Of a DNA stretch of 64,000 nt, positions 55,033 through 63,062 are shown piece after piece. This DNA comes from Pirellulales bacterium. Its GTDB lineage: Bacteria; Planctomycetota; Planctomycetia; Pirellulales; JALHPA01. The notes beneath the pieces were generated by a model. It worked only from the letters and a program-made list of their open reading frames with translations, was not told the origin of the DNA and did not search any database. The translations under genes and the position numbers were made by a program. How positions within the stretch are numbered: position 1 is the stretch's first letter; every line of letters begins with the position of its first letter. The DNA lies in NCBI GenBank assembly GCA_033762255.1, contig JANRLT010000044.1, positions 208,694 through 272,693 of the forward strand, in the 5' to 3' direction.

Positions 55033-56046
55033 ATGGCCGGGTGGGGTTTTGGATGGTGTTGTTGTGATGGTTTTGCGTGCACCACGCAATACGAACAGGA
55101 GTTTGCTGGCAGCAGCTTTGACGCCGAGTGGTCAGTGGACAGCGGAACGTGGACCGTAGGAAGCGGGACGGCCAGCACAAGCAATAGTGATGTTTCCGTT
55201 GAATTGGATTTAGCGGCCTTGAGTATAGGTTCTCAATTTCCGCATATTCAAGTTATCGCCAAGGGAACGGCCAGCGGGGACCAAATCCGCTTCGGGCTTG
55301 GGCCTTACGCTACTGGGATTAGTGTTGAATTGCAAGTTGGAACGTCCGCAAAAATCCGCATTTACAGCCATTACCTTGGCACAGACTATTTGACGGTTGA
55401 ATGCAGCGTGACGGCGGCAGCCAACACCGACCACACTATCGGATTAAGGTCAACTTCAATTTCAGGGGCGTATGAAGTTGTTTTGAACGGAAGCACCGTC
55501 ACGCGAATTTACTCAGGTGTAACGCCCGCGCCAGGGCTTGTATGCCATATCGGGACCGGGACCGTTACCGGCACCGTGCATTTTAGTCAGTTCTGGGGCT
55601 ATCTAAATGATTGCTCCTACCAGTTTTGCCCGTGGCCGTTTATTCCGGGGCAGCCAAGCGAACACGAATTGAACCTTGCCAATGCCGTGAATGCCGGGAA
55701 TTTTAAGTGGAGCAACACGAACGGCACTTATTTTATTCCAGTGCTTACGAATTGCGGCGGGTCATTAACCGGATTGAGTTTACTTTATTATGACGACGGG
55801 CTAGGCGATCAGCGATATTTTGACACCGTTAGCATTGGGCTTTTGTCTGTCGTTGGTGGAGATGTTGGCTACCAGTGGAGGGCATTGCTAGTCGATACAG
55901 TGAACACCGTGACTTATCAAATTATTTCCAATTATATCGGCGGCGATCCAGGGTCAGGTGATTACGTTGTCTGTCCAAGTAGTAACGTTGTTTTAAGCAC
56001 TATTGCAGGAGGGTCAACATGGGACGCGACATTAATCCACCCATAG
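55033..56046 (+). CDS. Lectin-like beta-sandwich protein with N-terminal Cys cluster
   Basis: The 337-residue protein begins MAGWGFGWCCCDGFACTT, a cysteine cluster, and continues as a beta-rich domain typical for concanavalin/LamG-like folds (DAEWSVDSGTWTVGSGTAS; HTIGLRSTSISGAYEVVLNG; HFSQFWGYLNDCS). A second beta domain follows. It likely binds glycans and serves as a receptor-binding or fibre protein of the particle. It lies 1 bp after the preceding gene. Confidence 0.6.
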   Translation: MAGWGFGWCCCDGFACTTQYEQEFAGSSFDAEWSVDSGTWTVGSGTASTSNSDVSVELDLAALSIGSQFPHIQVIAKGTASGDQIRFGLGPYATGISVELQVGTSAKIRIYSHYLGTDYLTVECSVTAAANTDHTIGLRSTSISGAYEVVLNGSTVTRIYSGVTPAPGLVCHIGTGTVTGTVHFSQFWGYLNDCSYQFCPWPFIPGQPSEHELNLANAVNAGNFKWSNTNGTYFIPVLTNCGGSLTGLSLLYYDDGLGDQRYFDTVSIGLLSVVGGDVGYQWRALLVDTVNTVTYQIISNYIGGDPGSGDYVVCPSSNVVLSTIAGGSTWDATLIHP

Positions 56047-56354
56047 AGCTAACATTATGCGAGTTTGAGGTGACGGAGCCAGCGGGAGTGGTTAAGCGAT
56101 GCCGGAAGTGTGGGACTGTTCGGCGATCCGGGCACACGCCAGAGAGGATTTACCGCGTTTGCAGTCAAGCATCCCCCACCACCCACACCACCCCCTGCAT
56201 CCACCTAGGCCCGACCATCCGCACTGAAACCTGCCCTACTTGCTCCGGCACAATCCAAATTAAAATTCACGCCTGCCCAATCCATACCGAATGCACGCTT
56301 TCCCCGAAATTGCCTTACGTCAGGTGGTGCGATCAATGTCCAGACCACACCTAA
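56019..56354 (+). CDS. Cys-rich zinc-ribbon-like protein 1
   Basis: The 111-residue protein has CRKCG, then CPTCSGTIQIKIHACPIHTEC and CDQCPDHT. The C-terminal half (CPxCxGT-x-x-K-x-x-AC ... CxxC) is repeated in the next gene. It overlaps the preceding gene by 28 bp. Probably a zinc-binding domain of the type often found in planctomycete and phage proteins; role unknown. Confidence 0.65.
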   Translation: MGRDINPPIELTLCEFEVTEPAGVVKRCRKCGTVRRSGHTPERIYRVCSQASPTTHTTPCIHLGPTIRTETCPTCSGTIQIKIHACPIHTECTLSPKLPYVRWCDQCPDHT

Positions 56355-56566
56355 CAGGTAAAGACAACCTAGAATGCAAACACCGCACGGGCAGCATCGG
56401 CACCGTCGATTGCCCCAGTTGCCTGGGCACCGTGAAAATTAAATTGTTCGCCTGCGCGCTATTAAAACTAAAATGCGCCCCGACCGACAAGCTGACGGAA
56501 CATGGCGTATTGGATTGCGAAACGTGTGTACATCGCGAGTCCCCGCAAACGCTTACCAGTGGTTGA
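56336..56566 (+). CDS. Cys-rich zinc-ribbon-like protein 2
   Basis: The 76-residue protein (MSRPHLTGKDNLECKH) has CPSCLGTVKIKLFACALLK and CETCVHRE, the same module as the 56019 product. It overlaps that gene by 19 bp, so the two likely arose by tandem duplication. An ATG at 56291 is possible but lies deep inside the neighbour. Confidence 0.6.
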   Translation: MSRPHLTGKDNLECKHRTGSIGTVDCPSCLGTVKIKLFACALLKLKCAPTDKLTEHGVLDCETCVHRESPQTLTSG

Positions 56567-56640
56567 CCTGAAAACTCTCTGTACGAGAGCCCAATTATTT
56601 GGGAAATTACCTGACAACTTTCACAAACGGAGTACCGACC

Positions 56641-58191
56641 ATGACCCAGACCGCCCCACGTTATCCCAAACGCAACCGCCGCAATGTCAATGACGAGGAA
56701 CTGGTAGCCTATCGCGGCAATCGCAAGCCGTGGCTCGACCCTTATTGCCACGGGTGGTGGGACCCGATGGATCTGAGCACGCTCACACTCTGGCCTGTAC
56801 ATGGCTTTGGGAACAGCAACAAAAGCTATTTGAGCACGCCCACGGCCCCGGAACTAAACGCCGGATCCCAATTGACTCTGGAAATGTGGGTCAACCTCAA
56901 GGCGATCACCGCGGATCGCGCCTTCTGTTCTAAGTCTGTTTACGCAAGCGATGTTTGCGGCTGGGCTGTGGGAGGAGGTGGTGGCTCCAACCAAGGCAAC
57001 ACCGTGGTCTTTTGGTTGCGAACTCCCGGTGGCGCGTGGATCAGTTGCAGTACTCCCGCGTATGCGGCCGCCGTGGGTGAGCAGCTTTCACATTTCGTCA
57101 TCACCTACAACGCTGGCACGGTCAAGATTTGGCGAAACGGTGTGTCACAAACCGTGACACCTTCCGCCGCTATTCCAGCCACTATCGGCGCCAACAACAC
57201 CGCGTTGCAAATCGGCAATTGGTCCGTTTACGCGGGGACCTCAAACTTTGGCTGCGGGGTCTTCCGCTACTGGACGGCGGATATTGGAGACACCTTGGCG
57301 GCGGCGCTGTATGGCACGGGAGAGCCAACACTGTATGACAATTTGCCGAGCGCGTATAAATCGACCAAGCTAGTCGCGGCCCTGGACGGCGACTCTAAAA
57401 TCTGCAAGCACACCGGGCGGGTTTTTTCCGACACCCTCACTGTCGATGCCGAAAAAGTTTGCACCCGCTGGCGGGATAAAAGCCGCTATGGCCGGCATTT
57501 GAGTGCTACCTTTGGACGCGGTTATTGGCAAAGCACCATCAATTCCGCGCCCAACAGCGCGTTGCGGGGCTATGTGCAGAACATCATGGGGGGGAGCACG
57601 GCCAATGCGCTCAACAACCCCACGGGTTCGGTGTTTCTCATGCACCAATTCGACACGCTGTATAATGCCGAGTGTTTTTACCTGACCGCCGAAGGTGACA
57701 ACGGCAACAGTACCGGCAAGTACGGGATTGTGGGCAGCAAATACCTTGACCCATCGGGTGCCGCGCCGCTTGCAAATTATCCGTGGCTGCGGATGCGCAA
57801 CGATTTAGCGGGCACAGGCGGGGACGTGCAAAGCCAAGTGGCCGAGGCAGCTTATGCGGCGGGTGTGCCGTATTTGATCAATTGGAATGGCTTGGAGACG
57901 GGCGATGCAGCCAGCTTCACCTACTTTTGTAATGGCGTGCAGCACGCCACGATCATCACACAAGAAGGAGACGCGCTGCCTAATGAGCCAACCCCCAACG
58001 AATGGTTTAATGTCATCGGCAACACCGACACCTTGTACGTTGGTGGTGGCCTAGGCGGCTTGGCCAATGGCGGCGGGCAGTATTACGCTGGCCGACGAGG
58101 CATGGTCGCACTCTTTGGGCCACGCATGAGCAGCGAATACAGGCGGTACATCGAGGTTATGATTAGCCAGCGGTATGGTAATGTTTTGTAG
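56641..58191 (+). CDS. LamG-domain particle/fibre protein
   Basis: The 516-residue protein has DPMDLSTLTLWPV at about 40-52, a LamG/concanavalin domain from about 60 to 230 (SQLTLEMWVNLKAI; FVITYNAGTVKIWRNGV; GNWSVYAGTSNFGCGVFRYW), and then VCTRWRDKSRYGRHLSATFG (about 273-292). The flanking DLSTLTL and WRDKS-x-x-GRH are normally adjacent in one domain, so the LamG part is inserted into it. The C-terminus (GRRGMVALFGPRMSSEYRRYIE) is typical of such surface proteins. The ATG at 56641 follows GGAG. Likely receptor-binding or adhesive. Confidence 0.7.
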   Translation: MTQTAPRYPKRNRRNVNDEELVAYRGNRKPWLDPYCHGWWDPMDLSTLTLWPVHGFGNSNKSYLSTPTAPELNAGSQLTLEMWVNLKAITADRAFCSKSVYASDVCGWAVGGGGGSNQGNTVVFWLRTPGGAWISCSTPAYAAAVGEQLSHFVITYNAGTVKIWRNGVSQTVTPSAAIPATIGANNTALQIGNWSVYAGTSNFGCGVFRYWTADIGDTLAAALYGTGEPTLYDNLPSAYKSTKLVAALDGDSKICKHTGRVFSDTLTVDAEKVCTRWRDKSRYGRHLSATFGRGYWQSTINSAPNSALRGYVQNIMGGSTANALNNPTGSVFLMHQFDTLYNAECFYLTAEGDNGNSTGKYGIVGSKYLDPSGAAPLANYPWLRMRNDLAGTGGDVQSQVAEAAYAAGVPYLINWNGLETGDAASFTYFCNGVQHATIITQEGDALPNEPTPNEWFNVIGNTDTLYVGGGLGGLANGGGQYYAGRRGMVALFGPRMSSEYRRYIEVMISQRYGNVL

Positions 58192-58204
58192 ATGTAGCCC
58201 AACT

Positions 58205-58378
58205 ATGATCCCCAATCCCTACGCGCCGCCGCAGATACGCGACACCCTCGAACCGCTCCCCCTGGCGGAATTCGCTCCCGAGCCGGAGTATCCGGCCCCG
58301 AAAACTAACTGGTGGTTAGCCGCGGGGATTTTCTTAGTGGTGCTGGGGGGATATTTGGCCGCGGTAGTGTTCGGCTAA
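58205..58378 (+). CDS. Small single-span membrane protein
   Basis: The 57-residue protein (MIPNPYAPPQIRDTLEPLPL) is Pro-rich in its first half and has one membrane segment at the end (WWLAAGIFLVVLGGYLAAVVF). It could be a holin-like or membrane-anchoring protein, but the topology fits many small proteins. It is the last gene of the rightward cassette. Confidence 0.5.
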   Translation: MIPNPYAPPQIRDTLEPLPLAEFAPEPEYPAPKTNWWLAAGIFLVVLGGYLAAVVFG

Positions 58379-58386
58379 AAGACTTT

Positions 58387-58680
58387 TTAACAAACGTTAG
58401 CAGAAGCTTCCCATACGTAACGGTATTTTTTTCCGTTAATGCTTGTTTCATTGAAATAAAAACAGGCATGTATGGTTAAGTCAGAATCAATTTTTGCATC
58501 TATATCACAAACAAATAAATGAACCGGAGCAACAATTTCCCTGAAAGAACTTGTTGCTTCGGTTTTAAGTTGTGCAATAGCTTTTTTCATTAAATCCAGG
58601 ATAAAAATATCTGGAATTCCCTGGTCTCTGAGTTTTTCAATTATTCTTTCACGATGTAATTGAACATTCCAGTTCATCAA
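58387..58680 (-). CDS. AT-rich hypothetical protein (second of pair)
   Basis: The 97-residue protein (MMNWNVQLHRERIIEKLRDQG) has no known motif. Codon use is much AT-richer than in the rest of the element. It overlaps the upstream partner by 32 bp, so the two genes are coupled. A toxin-antitoxin or immunity pair is possible but not shown. Confidence 0.58.
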   Translation of the reverse strand: MMNWNVQLHRERIIEKLRDQGIPDIFILDLMKKAIAQLKTEATSSFREIVAPVHLFVCDIDAKIDSDLTIHACFYFNETSINGKKYRYVWEASANVC

Positions 58681-58960
58681 TCAATTGCTCCATATCCACG
58701 AGATCGCCCCTCTTAAGTTCTTCTAGCGTTTGCTCCTGCAAGCTAAAATCTACATCAATGGGGACAGGCGTGTTTTTTGACATCACGTTGTGAATTGCAT
58801 CGGCAATGCACTCTGAAAGTTCGGTTTGTGTCATATTGCGGCACTGCCCGTGTCGCTCTCCCGCCAACCTCAAGATTTCCGACTTGAAATCTTGATTGTA
58901 TTTTCGGATTGCATTGCGAACGTAAAAACTGATCACTTGATTATTCTTGGTGCTTTTCAT
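58649..58960 (-). CDS. AT-rich hypothetical protein (first of pair)
   Basis: The 103-residue protein (MKSTKNNQVISFYVRNAIRK) is helical and charged, with an acidic end (LVDMEQLIDELECSITS). ATG 58960 follows AAGGAG with 8-bp spacing. It forms an operon with the 58387 gene. It is directed against the main cassette and lies at its end, a place typical for accessory (moron-like) genes. Confidence 0.6.
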   Translation of the reverse strand: MKSTKNNQVISFYVRNAIRKYNQDFKSEILRLAGERHGQCRNMTQTELSECIADAIHNVMSKNTPVPIDVDFSLQEQTLEELKRGDLVDMEQLIDELECSITS

Positions 58961-59281
58961 GATATTACTCCTTGGATGCGTGTCTAACCATCCCCCCGTG
59001 TTTGAATCGGCCACTCCCCTCCATTATCCTAAATATGACTTACAAGATAGTCCAGCTTTAGAATTTTTTTGTTTTTGTTTCAGGTTTTTCTGCATTTGAT
59101 TGGCAATTGCAACACATATGCATCCAAATAGTGTACGAACGCCCCATAGTGCATGAACGCCCCCCCAACCACTACATTTTGTGCTACCAAAATCCTTGCA
59201 ACCGCTAAAAATTACTGTATAACCGTTCACACAAGGAGAAATTTCGGTAAGGAAACAGCACAATTTTGACAGGGGGAAGTC
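58961..59281. other. Regulatory region before the integrase operon
   Basis: About 320 bp, AT-rich, with two tandem 17-bp repeats (59129-59163). An AGGGGGAAGTC ribosome binding site precedes ATG 59282. A minus-strand frame here (59024-59263) lacks support. Confidence 0.5.
59129..59163. repeat. Two tandem 18-bp-period repeats
   Basis: TAGTGTACGAACGCCCC (59129-59145) and TAGTGCATGAACGCCCC (59147-59163) differ at two positions. With a period of 18 bp they resemble operator or excisionase-type sites. They lie 119 bp before the WYL-like gene. Confidence 0.6.
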
Positions 59282-59728
59282 ATGTTTTCTGTAGGTTCTG
59301 TGCTGAATTTCAGCTATCCGGCGGTCAACCGCATGGGAAAATTGACCCGCCTGGCGTCTCGCCGGGTGGTGATTCGGTCGATTCGGGATTTGGACGATCG
59401 CCCGCTCGACCCCCGGACAGTTAGGCTCCGGCCCGATTTGCGCCGTGGCCGGCTGCTCATCCAGGCCGTGGACCTAGAACGCCAAGAGTGGCGTCAATTT
59501 TACTTTGACAGTATGCGGAGTGTGCGGGTCTGCCAGGTGCCGCTGGTACGGATCGGGGTCTACGATCCGACTGGGTCACATGGCCCTCGGCTTATGGGGC
59601 CGATCCTGACCGATTCGCGGGCCGACCAAGCCCGGGCCATGGAGTGTATTGCTAGGATGAATCAGTGGCTCAGGCACGCTGGGCGGGGGGAAGTCGCCCG
59701 GCTCTTCGCGGTGGGGGGTGGGGTATGA
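59282..59728 (+). CDS. WYL-like domain protein
   Basis: The 148-residue protein has a segment RRVVIRSIRDLDDRPLDPRTV, RGRLLIQAVDLERQEWRQF and YFDSMRSVRV, which resembles a WYL domain (ligand- or nucleic-acid-sensing, often in regulators), though without an HTH. It overlaps the integrase start (ATGA), so it may control or accompany integrase expression. Confidence 0.6.
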   Translation: MFSVGSVLNFSYPAVNRMGKLTRLASRRVVIRSIRDLDDRPLDPRTVRLRPDLRRGRLLIQAVDLERQEWRQFYFDSMRSVRVCQVPLVRIGVYDPTGSHGPRLMGPILTDSRADQARAMECIARMNQWLRHAGRGEVARLFAVGGGV

Positions 59729-60786
59729 TCCGCGTCAATGTGCGTTGGCGACCTGACCGGGGTCTATTTCAGCTTTATTTCAGGCATCCGCTGACCGGCA
59801 AGCGGGTCATGAAGTCGGCTGGAACCGACAACCGGCGCGAGGCCGAGCGTGCCGCGGCACGCTGGCAGGCCGAATTAGAGCGATCCAACCTGGGAGAAAA
59901 TAAGAATGTGAGTTGGGATGCGTTTCGTTTACAGTTTGAGGAACGGCACCTCTTGCAGCTTGCACGGGGATCCCGCACGGCTTACCGGGTATCGCTCAAT
60001 CACTTTGAAAAGCTCATTGGTCAACCGACGAATATCCGAATGATCAGCGCCGGTCATCTGAGTGAATTTTCCACCAAGCTATTAGCCAAATCCAAGAGCC
60101 GGGTAACGGTCGGTAAAATACTCAGGCATTTGCGGGTGGCACTGGGGTGGGCCGAAAAGATGGGAATGCTGGACAGCGTTCCCCGGTTCTCAATGCCGAG
60201 CATGCGCGGCGTGAACGTGATGAAAGGCAGGCCCATCACAGAGGCCGAATTTGCCCTGCTGCTGGCCGCCGTGCCAACGGTTAGGCCCAATGACCCAGAG
60301 ACCTGGACGCAGCTTCTACTGGGCTTGTGGCTCTCTGGATTGAGGCTTGGGGAGGCTTGCCGTCTAGCATGGGACAAGCCGCCGATCATGGTGGATTTGG
60401 CAAGCGGTAAGTATCCCCGTCTGATCTTTCGGGCGAGCGGTCAAAAATCTGGCAAAGAAGAGTTGGTGCCAATCACGCCGGAATTTGCGGAGTTCCTTAA
60501 AAAAACTCCCGCCAACAAGCGGACCGGCAAGGTATTCTCTAGTGTCACCCGCGCGGGTAGAATCATTAGTGAAATTGGCGAAGAGGCGGGCGTGGTGGTC
60601 AACGAGCATGGCAAATTCGCCAGTGCCCACGATTTGCGCAGGGCCTTTGGGACAAGATTGAGTTTGCGCGTGCGGCCTGTGATTCTGCAAAAGATCATGC
60701 GACACGCCAGTATTCACACGACGCTTAAGTATTACGTCGATCAAGACGCCGACGACCTGGGGGCAGAACTGTGGGCCAAACGGTAG
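59725..60786 (+). CDS. Tyrosine recombinase (integrase of element 1)
   Basis: The 353-residue protein has an N-terminal arm-binding part (WRPDRGLFQLYFRHPLTGKR), a SAM-like core-binding domain and the catalytic domain: Arg in SGLRLGEACRLAW (about residue 205), HDLRRAFGTRLS (His and Arg, about 304), RHAS (His, about 325) and Tyr in TLKYYV (about 335). All catalytic residues are present, so it should be active. It lies 108 bp from the right att copy, as usual. The ATG at 59725 overlaps the WYL gene. Confidence 0.95.
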   Translation: MIRVNVRWRPDRGLFQLYFRHPLTGKRVMKSAGTDNRREAERAAARWQAELERSNLGENKNVSWDAFRLQFEERHLLQLARGSRTAYRVSLNHFEKLIGQPTNIRMISAGHLSEFSTKLLAKSKSRVTVGKILRHLRVALGWAEKMGMLDSVPRFSMPSMRGVNVMKGRPITEAEFALLLAAVPTVRPNDPETWTQLLLGLWLSGLRLGEACRLAWDKPPIMVDLASGKYPRLIFRASGQKSGKEELVPITPEFAEFLKKTPANKRTGKVFSSVTRAGRIISEIGEEAGVVVNEHGKFASAHDLRRAFGTRLSLRVRPVILQKIMRHASIHTTLKYYVDQDADDLGAELWAKR

Positions 60787-60894
60787 CACGCTTGGTAGCC
60801 TAAAGGGACCCGAATGGAATCAGCAGGCCAAATATGGCACTCGTTTTTAGGCCAGGAAATTGCGATCTCGGACACCTGTTCACTACTAAATAGA

Positions 60895-60937
60895 ACTCAT
60901 AATCCCTTGGTCGTGTGTTCGAATCACACCGGGCCTA
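60895..60937 (+). repeat. Attachment site (right copy)
   Basis: Exact 43-bp copy of the 3' part of the tRNA at 43484. The upstream sequence is not tRNA-like, so this copy is not a functional tRNA. The stop codon of the leftward second integrase lies inside it. Confidence 0.95.
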
Positions 60938-62264
60938 GTGTACACATGTTCACTATACTATCATCGAATGTCACTGGCTGCGATTTACCTTGTTTTACGC
61001 TACTTGCTGTTGCCCGCGATTGTGACTGAGCACGCTTGATAGTGCCTGAATACGTTACGTTTTTCGTTACGCTCTTGGCCTTGTCGAGGGCCTGCCGTTC
61101 CCGTGCCAGCGCGGTTTCAAAATCCTGGGGCTTCACTTGGCGATAGTGTTCCTGGGCGATTTCTTCCGAATGTCCCATCCATGCGTTCACGATATGGGAC
61201 GGGTATTCGGCAATCAATTCGGTCGCGCAAGTGCTGCGCATGTTCTGCCAGGGTTTCTCCCACAATTCCACGCCAGCATAAGCGGCATATCGATCCAATG
61301 CCGTGCGCAAATTCAACCCGATCGTGTTGGTTCCCTTATCGCGGCCAGCTTGACCTAGCTTGCGAATTTCGGGGAAAACGTATTCCGCACCCGCCTCCGC
61401 TTGGTCGAAGCATGCTTCCAGGTAAGGTCGAATTCGTTCCCAGAGGGGAATGATTCTGTGGGGTTTGTTCGTTTTGCGGCATGTTTTAACATTCGTGACT
61501 TTGATCCGTCGATTGTGCCAGTCCACGTCCTGCCAGCGCAGGGGGAGCAATTCACTAGGGACGCGCAAGCCGCCATAACGGGCCAGGACCACCGCCAGAC
61601 GCCATTCGGCGTTGGGCATGGCATCCACCAGCTTCGCCGTCATTTCCTCGGTGACTTCGACAAACCGTTGGTCGTTGGCCTTTACCCGTAGGCCGGTGAT
61701 GTCCTCAAATGGATTCGTGGGAATGTGGCCTTTTTTCACGGCGCGGCGGAATATCTGCTTGGCCAGTGCCGTCCGGCGCAAGGCGGTGGCAATGCTGAGT
61801 CCGGCCTTGCCTTGCATGTATTCGTAAAACTCCAGCGCGTCCCCATCGGTAACATCTTTTAGCCGTTTATTGGCACCAAAAAAATCCGCCAAGTTCCGGC
61901 GAATGTGGCGATAGGTCTCTTTGGTGGATTGTTGGACGTCGGCCTTATTTTCAATAAAGGTAGTCACCCATGCGTCAACCGTCCATTCGTTGGCCGGCTG
62001 TGGTTTTAACCGCGATTCCACTAGATTTGCATTGGCCAATTTTTGATAGGGGGCATCGTCCAGGCGGTTCAGCCATTTGAGCGTTTGCGGCGGGATCGAT
62101 TTGCCTTGCAAAGACGCTAGGACGGCTTCCACGTGAACGTGCCAAATCCCCGCATCATCGGCACTAAATTCGTTTACCGGCAGGTAGATCGTCCTACGCC
62201 GTTTATCCAAGGGATGCTTGAATTCGATCCGCCAATGCTTGGCGTTACTATTGAGACTGGCCAT
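60924..62264 (-). CDS. Tyrosine recombinase (integrase of element 2)
   Basis: The 446-residue protein has an N-terminal domain (WRIEFKHPLDKRRRTIYLP), a core-binding domain (STKETYRHIRRNLADFFGA) and a catalytic domain: Arg in GGLRVPSELLPLRW (about 230), NMRSTCATELI (Arg; the usual His is Asn or Gln), WMGHSEEIAQEHYRQV (His about 364 and Tyr about 373). The last codons (CTLGPV-stop) are read from the att core itself. This integrase differs strongly from that of element 1. Start overlaps the HTH gene stop (TAATG). Confidence 0.93.
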   Translation of the reverse strand: MASLNSNAKHWRIEFKHPLDKRRRTIYLPVNEFSADDAGIWHVHVEAVLASLQGKSIPPQTLKWLNRLDDAPYQKLANANLVESRLKPQPANEWTVDAWVTTFIENKADVQQSTKETYRHIRRNLADFFGANKRLKDVTDGDALEFYEYMQGKAGLSIATALRRTALAKQIFRRAVKKGHIPTNPFEDITGLRVKANDQRFVEVTEEMTAKLVDAMPNAEWRLAVVLARYGGLRVPSELLPLRWQDVDWHNRRIKVTNVKTCRKTNKPHRIIPLWERIRPYLEACFDQAEAGAEYVFPEIRKLGQAGRDKGTNTIGLNLRTALDRYAAYAGVELWEKPWQNMRSTCATELIAEYPSHIVNAWMGHSEEIAQEHYRQVKPQDFETALARERQALDKAKSVTKNVTYSGTIKRAQSQSRATASSVKQGKSQPVTFDDSIVNMCTLGPV

Positions 62265-62470
62265 TATTCCGGTTCCTTGCTGGAAAGTTCGATCCTGAAA
62301 AGTTCCGTTAGTTTTTCGATTAAGGCGATCCCAATTGCGCCTTTACCGTTCACAAAGCGCGATAGCTGCGCTTGGTTAATTCCCGTCCGTTGGTAAATCT
62401 GGTAACGTGTCAGCTTGGATTGCGTGACAATCCGCTTTAATTGCTCGGCGAATGTTTTATGTTTGGCCAT
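62264..62470 (-). CDS. XRE-family HTH regulator
   Basis: The 68-residue protein is a single helix-turn-helix domain: FAEQLKRIVTQSKLTRYQIY, GINQAQLSRFVNGKG, IEKLTELFRIEL. It probably regulates excision and copy control of the element. ATG 62470 is used; a longer open frame to 62653 has no support. Coupled to the integrase gene through a TAATG overlap. Confidence 0.85.
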   Translation of the reverse strand: MAKHKTFAEQLKRIVTQSKLTRYQIYQRTGINQAQLSRFVNGKGAIGIALIEKLTELFRIELSSKEPE

Positions 62471-62649
62471 ACCAGGATGATACCAAATGCTAGACTGATA
62501 GGCAAGTACCATCAGCACAATAGTTCCTGACAGTCTGTGACAAACGGCGTCGTAATAGGCCATTAGACGCGTTCCGACGTAATGGTATCCATAAGTCCAC
62601 TTGCCCCGCGAAACGCATTCCTGGGGCATTCTAGGGGGTCGGATTATGG

Positions 62650-62877
62650 TCAAAACGGCAATGCGTCGGGATCAGGCGGGAGTTGGGCATACTCGCGGGC
62701 TTCGGCCAAAAATGCTCTAACCCCCGCTCGTTCCGCTTCGGTCTCTGGCCCCCGCACACCGGGCAGGTCAAAGGTCACCTGGGCCACCTGCCGGGCGTCC
62801 AGTTCCACGGGCCATAACTCCCTCTGCCGGTCACTTTGCTGTTCCCGCCGCCGTCGTTTTTTAGTCCGTGTTGGCAT
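62650..62877 (-). CDS. Small basic hypothetical protein
   Basis: The 75-residue protein starts MPTRTKKRRRREQQSDRQRE and ends with an acidic Pro-rich stretch (YAQLPPDPDALPF). A GGGG-type ribosome binding site (AGGGGCAGGG) precedes the ATG. The longer frame upstream to 63096 reads through the iterons and is not likely real. It may help the RepA-like protein; function unknown. Confidence 0.5.
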   Translation of the reverse strand: MPTRTKKRRRREQQSDRQRELWPVELDARQVAQVTFDLPGVRGPETEAERAGVRAFLAEAREYAQLPPDPDALPF

Positions 62878-62920
62878 CCCTGCCCCTGTTAATTTGGGTA
62901 ACTTTCCTATTACTACGATG

Positions 62921-63050
62921 TTGGCCAAGTTCACGATGTTGGCCATGTACTTGGCCAGTTGGCCAACTTCGCTGGCGTGCCGCATTTTGCGGGGTCCGCA
63001 CGATGTTGGCCAACTCATTTTGGTAATGGCCAAGTTCGCATGTTGGCCAA
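62921..63050. repeat. TTGGCCA iteron cluster
   Basis: TTGGCCA occurs at 62921, 62939, 62951, 62959, 63006 and 63043, plus ATGGCCA at 63027, all within 130 bp; four copies share ATGTTGGCCA. Several extend to the palindrome TTGGCCAA. The region lies directly after the stop of the RepA-like ATPase gene. A replication origin or operator is likely. Confidence 0.7.
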
Positions 63051-63062
63051 GTTCCCACCGGG

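Noticed and set aside
59024..59263. 79-codon minus-strand frame with several Cys
   Set aside because: It covers the tandem repeats and AT-rich regulatory DNA; no ribosome binding site and low-complexity Lys/Gln stretch.
60895..60937. Second tRNA gene
   Set aside because: Only the 3' part from the anticodon loop on is present; acceptor 5' strand and D-arm are missing, so it is an att copy.
62921..63050. CRISPR array
   Set aside because: Motif is 7-10 bp with irregular spacing; fits iterons better.
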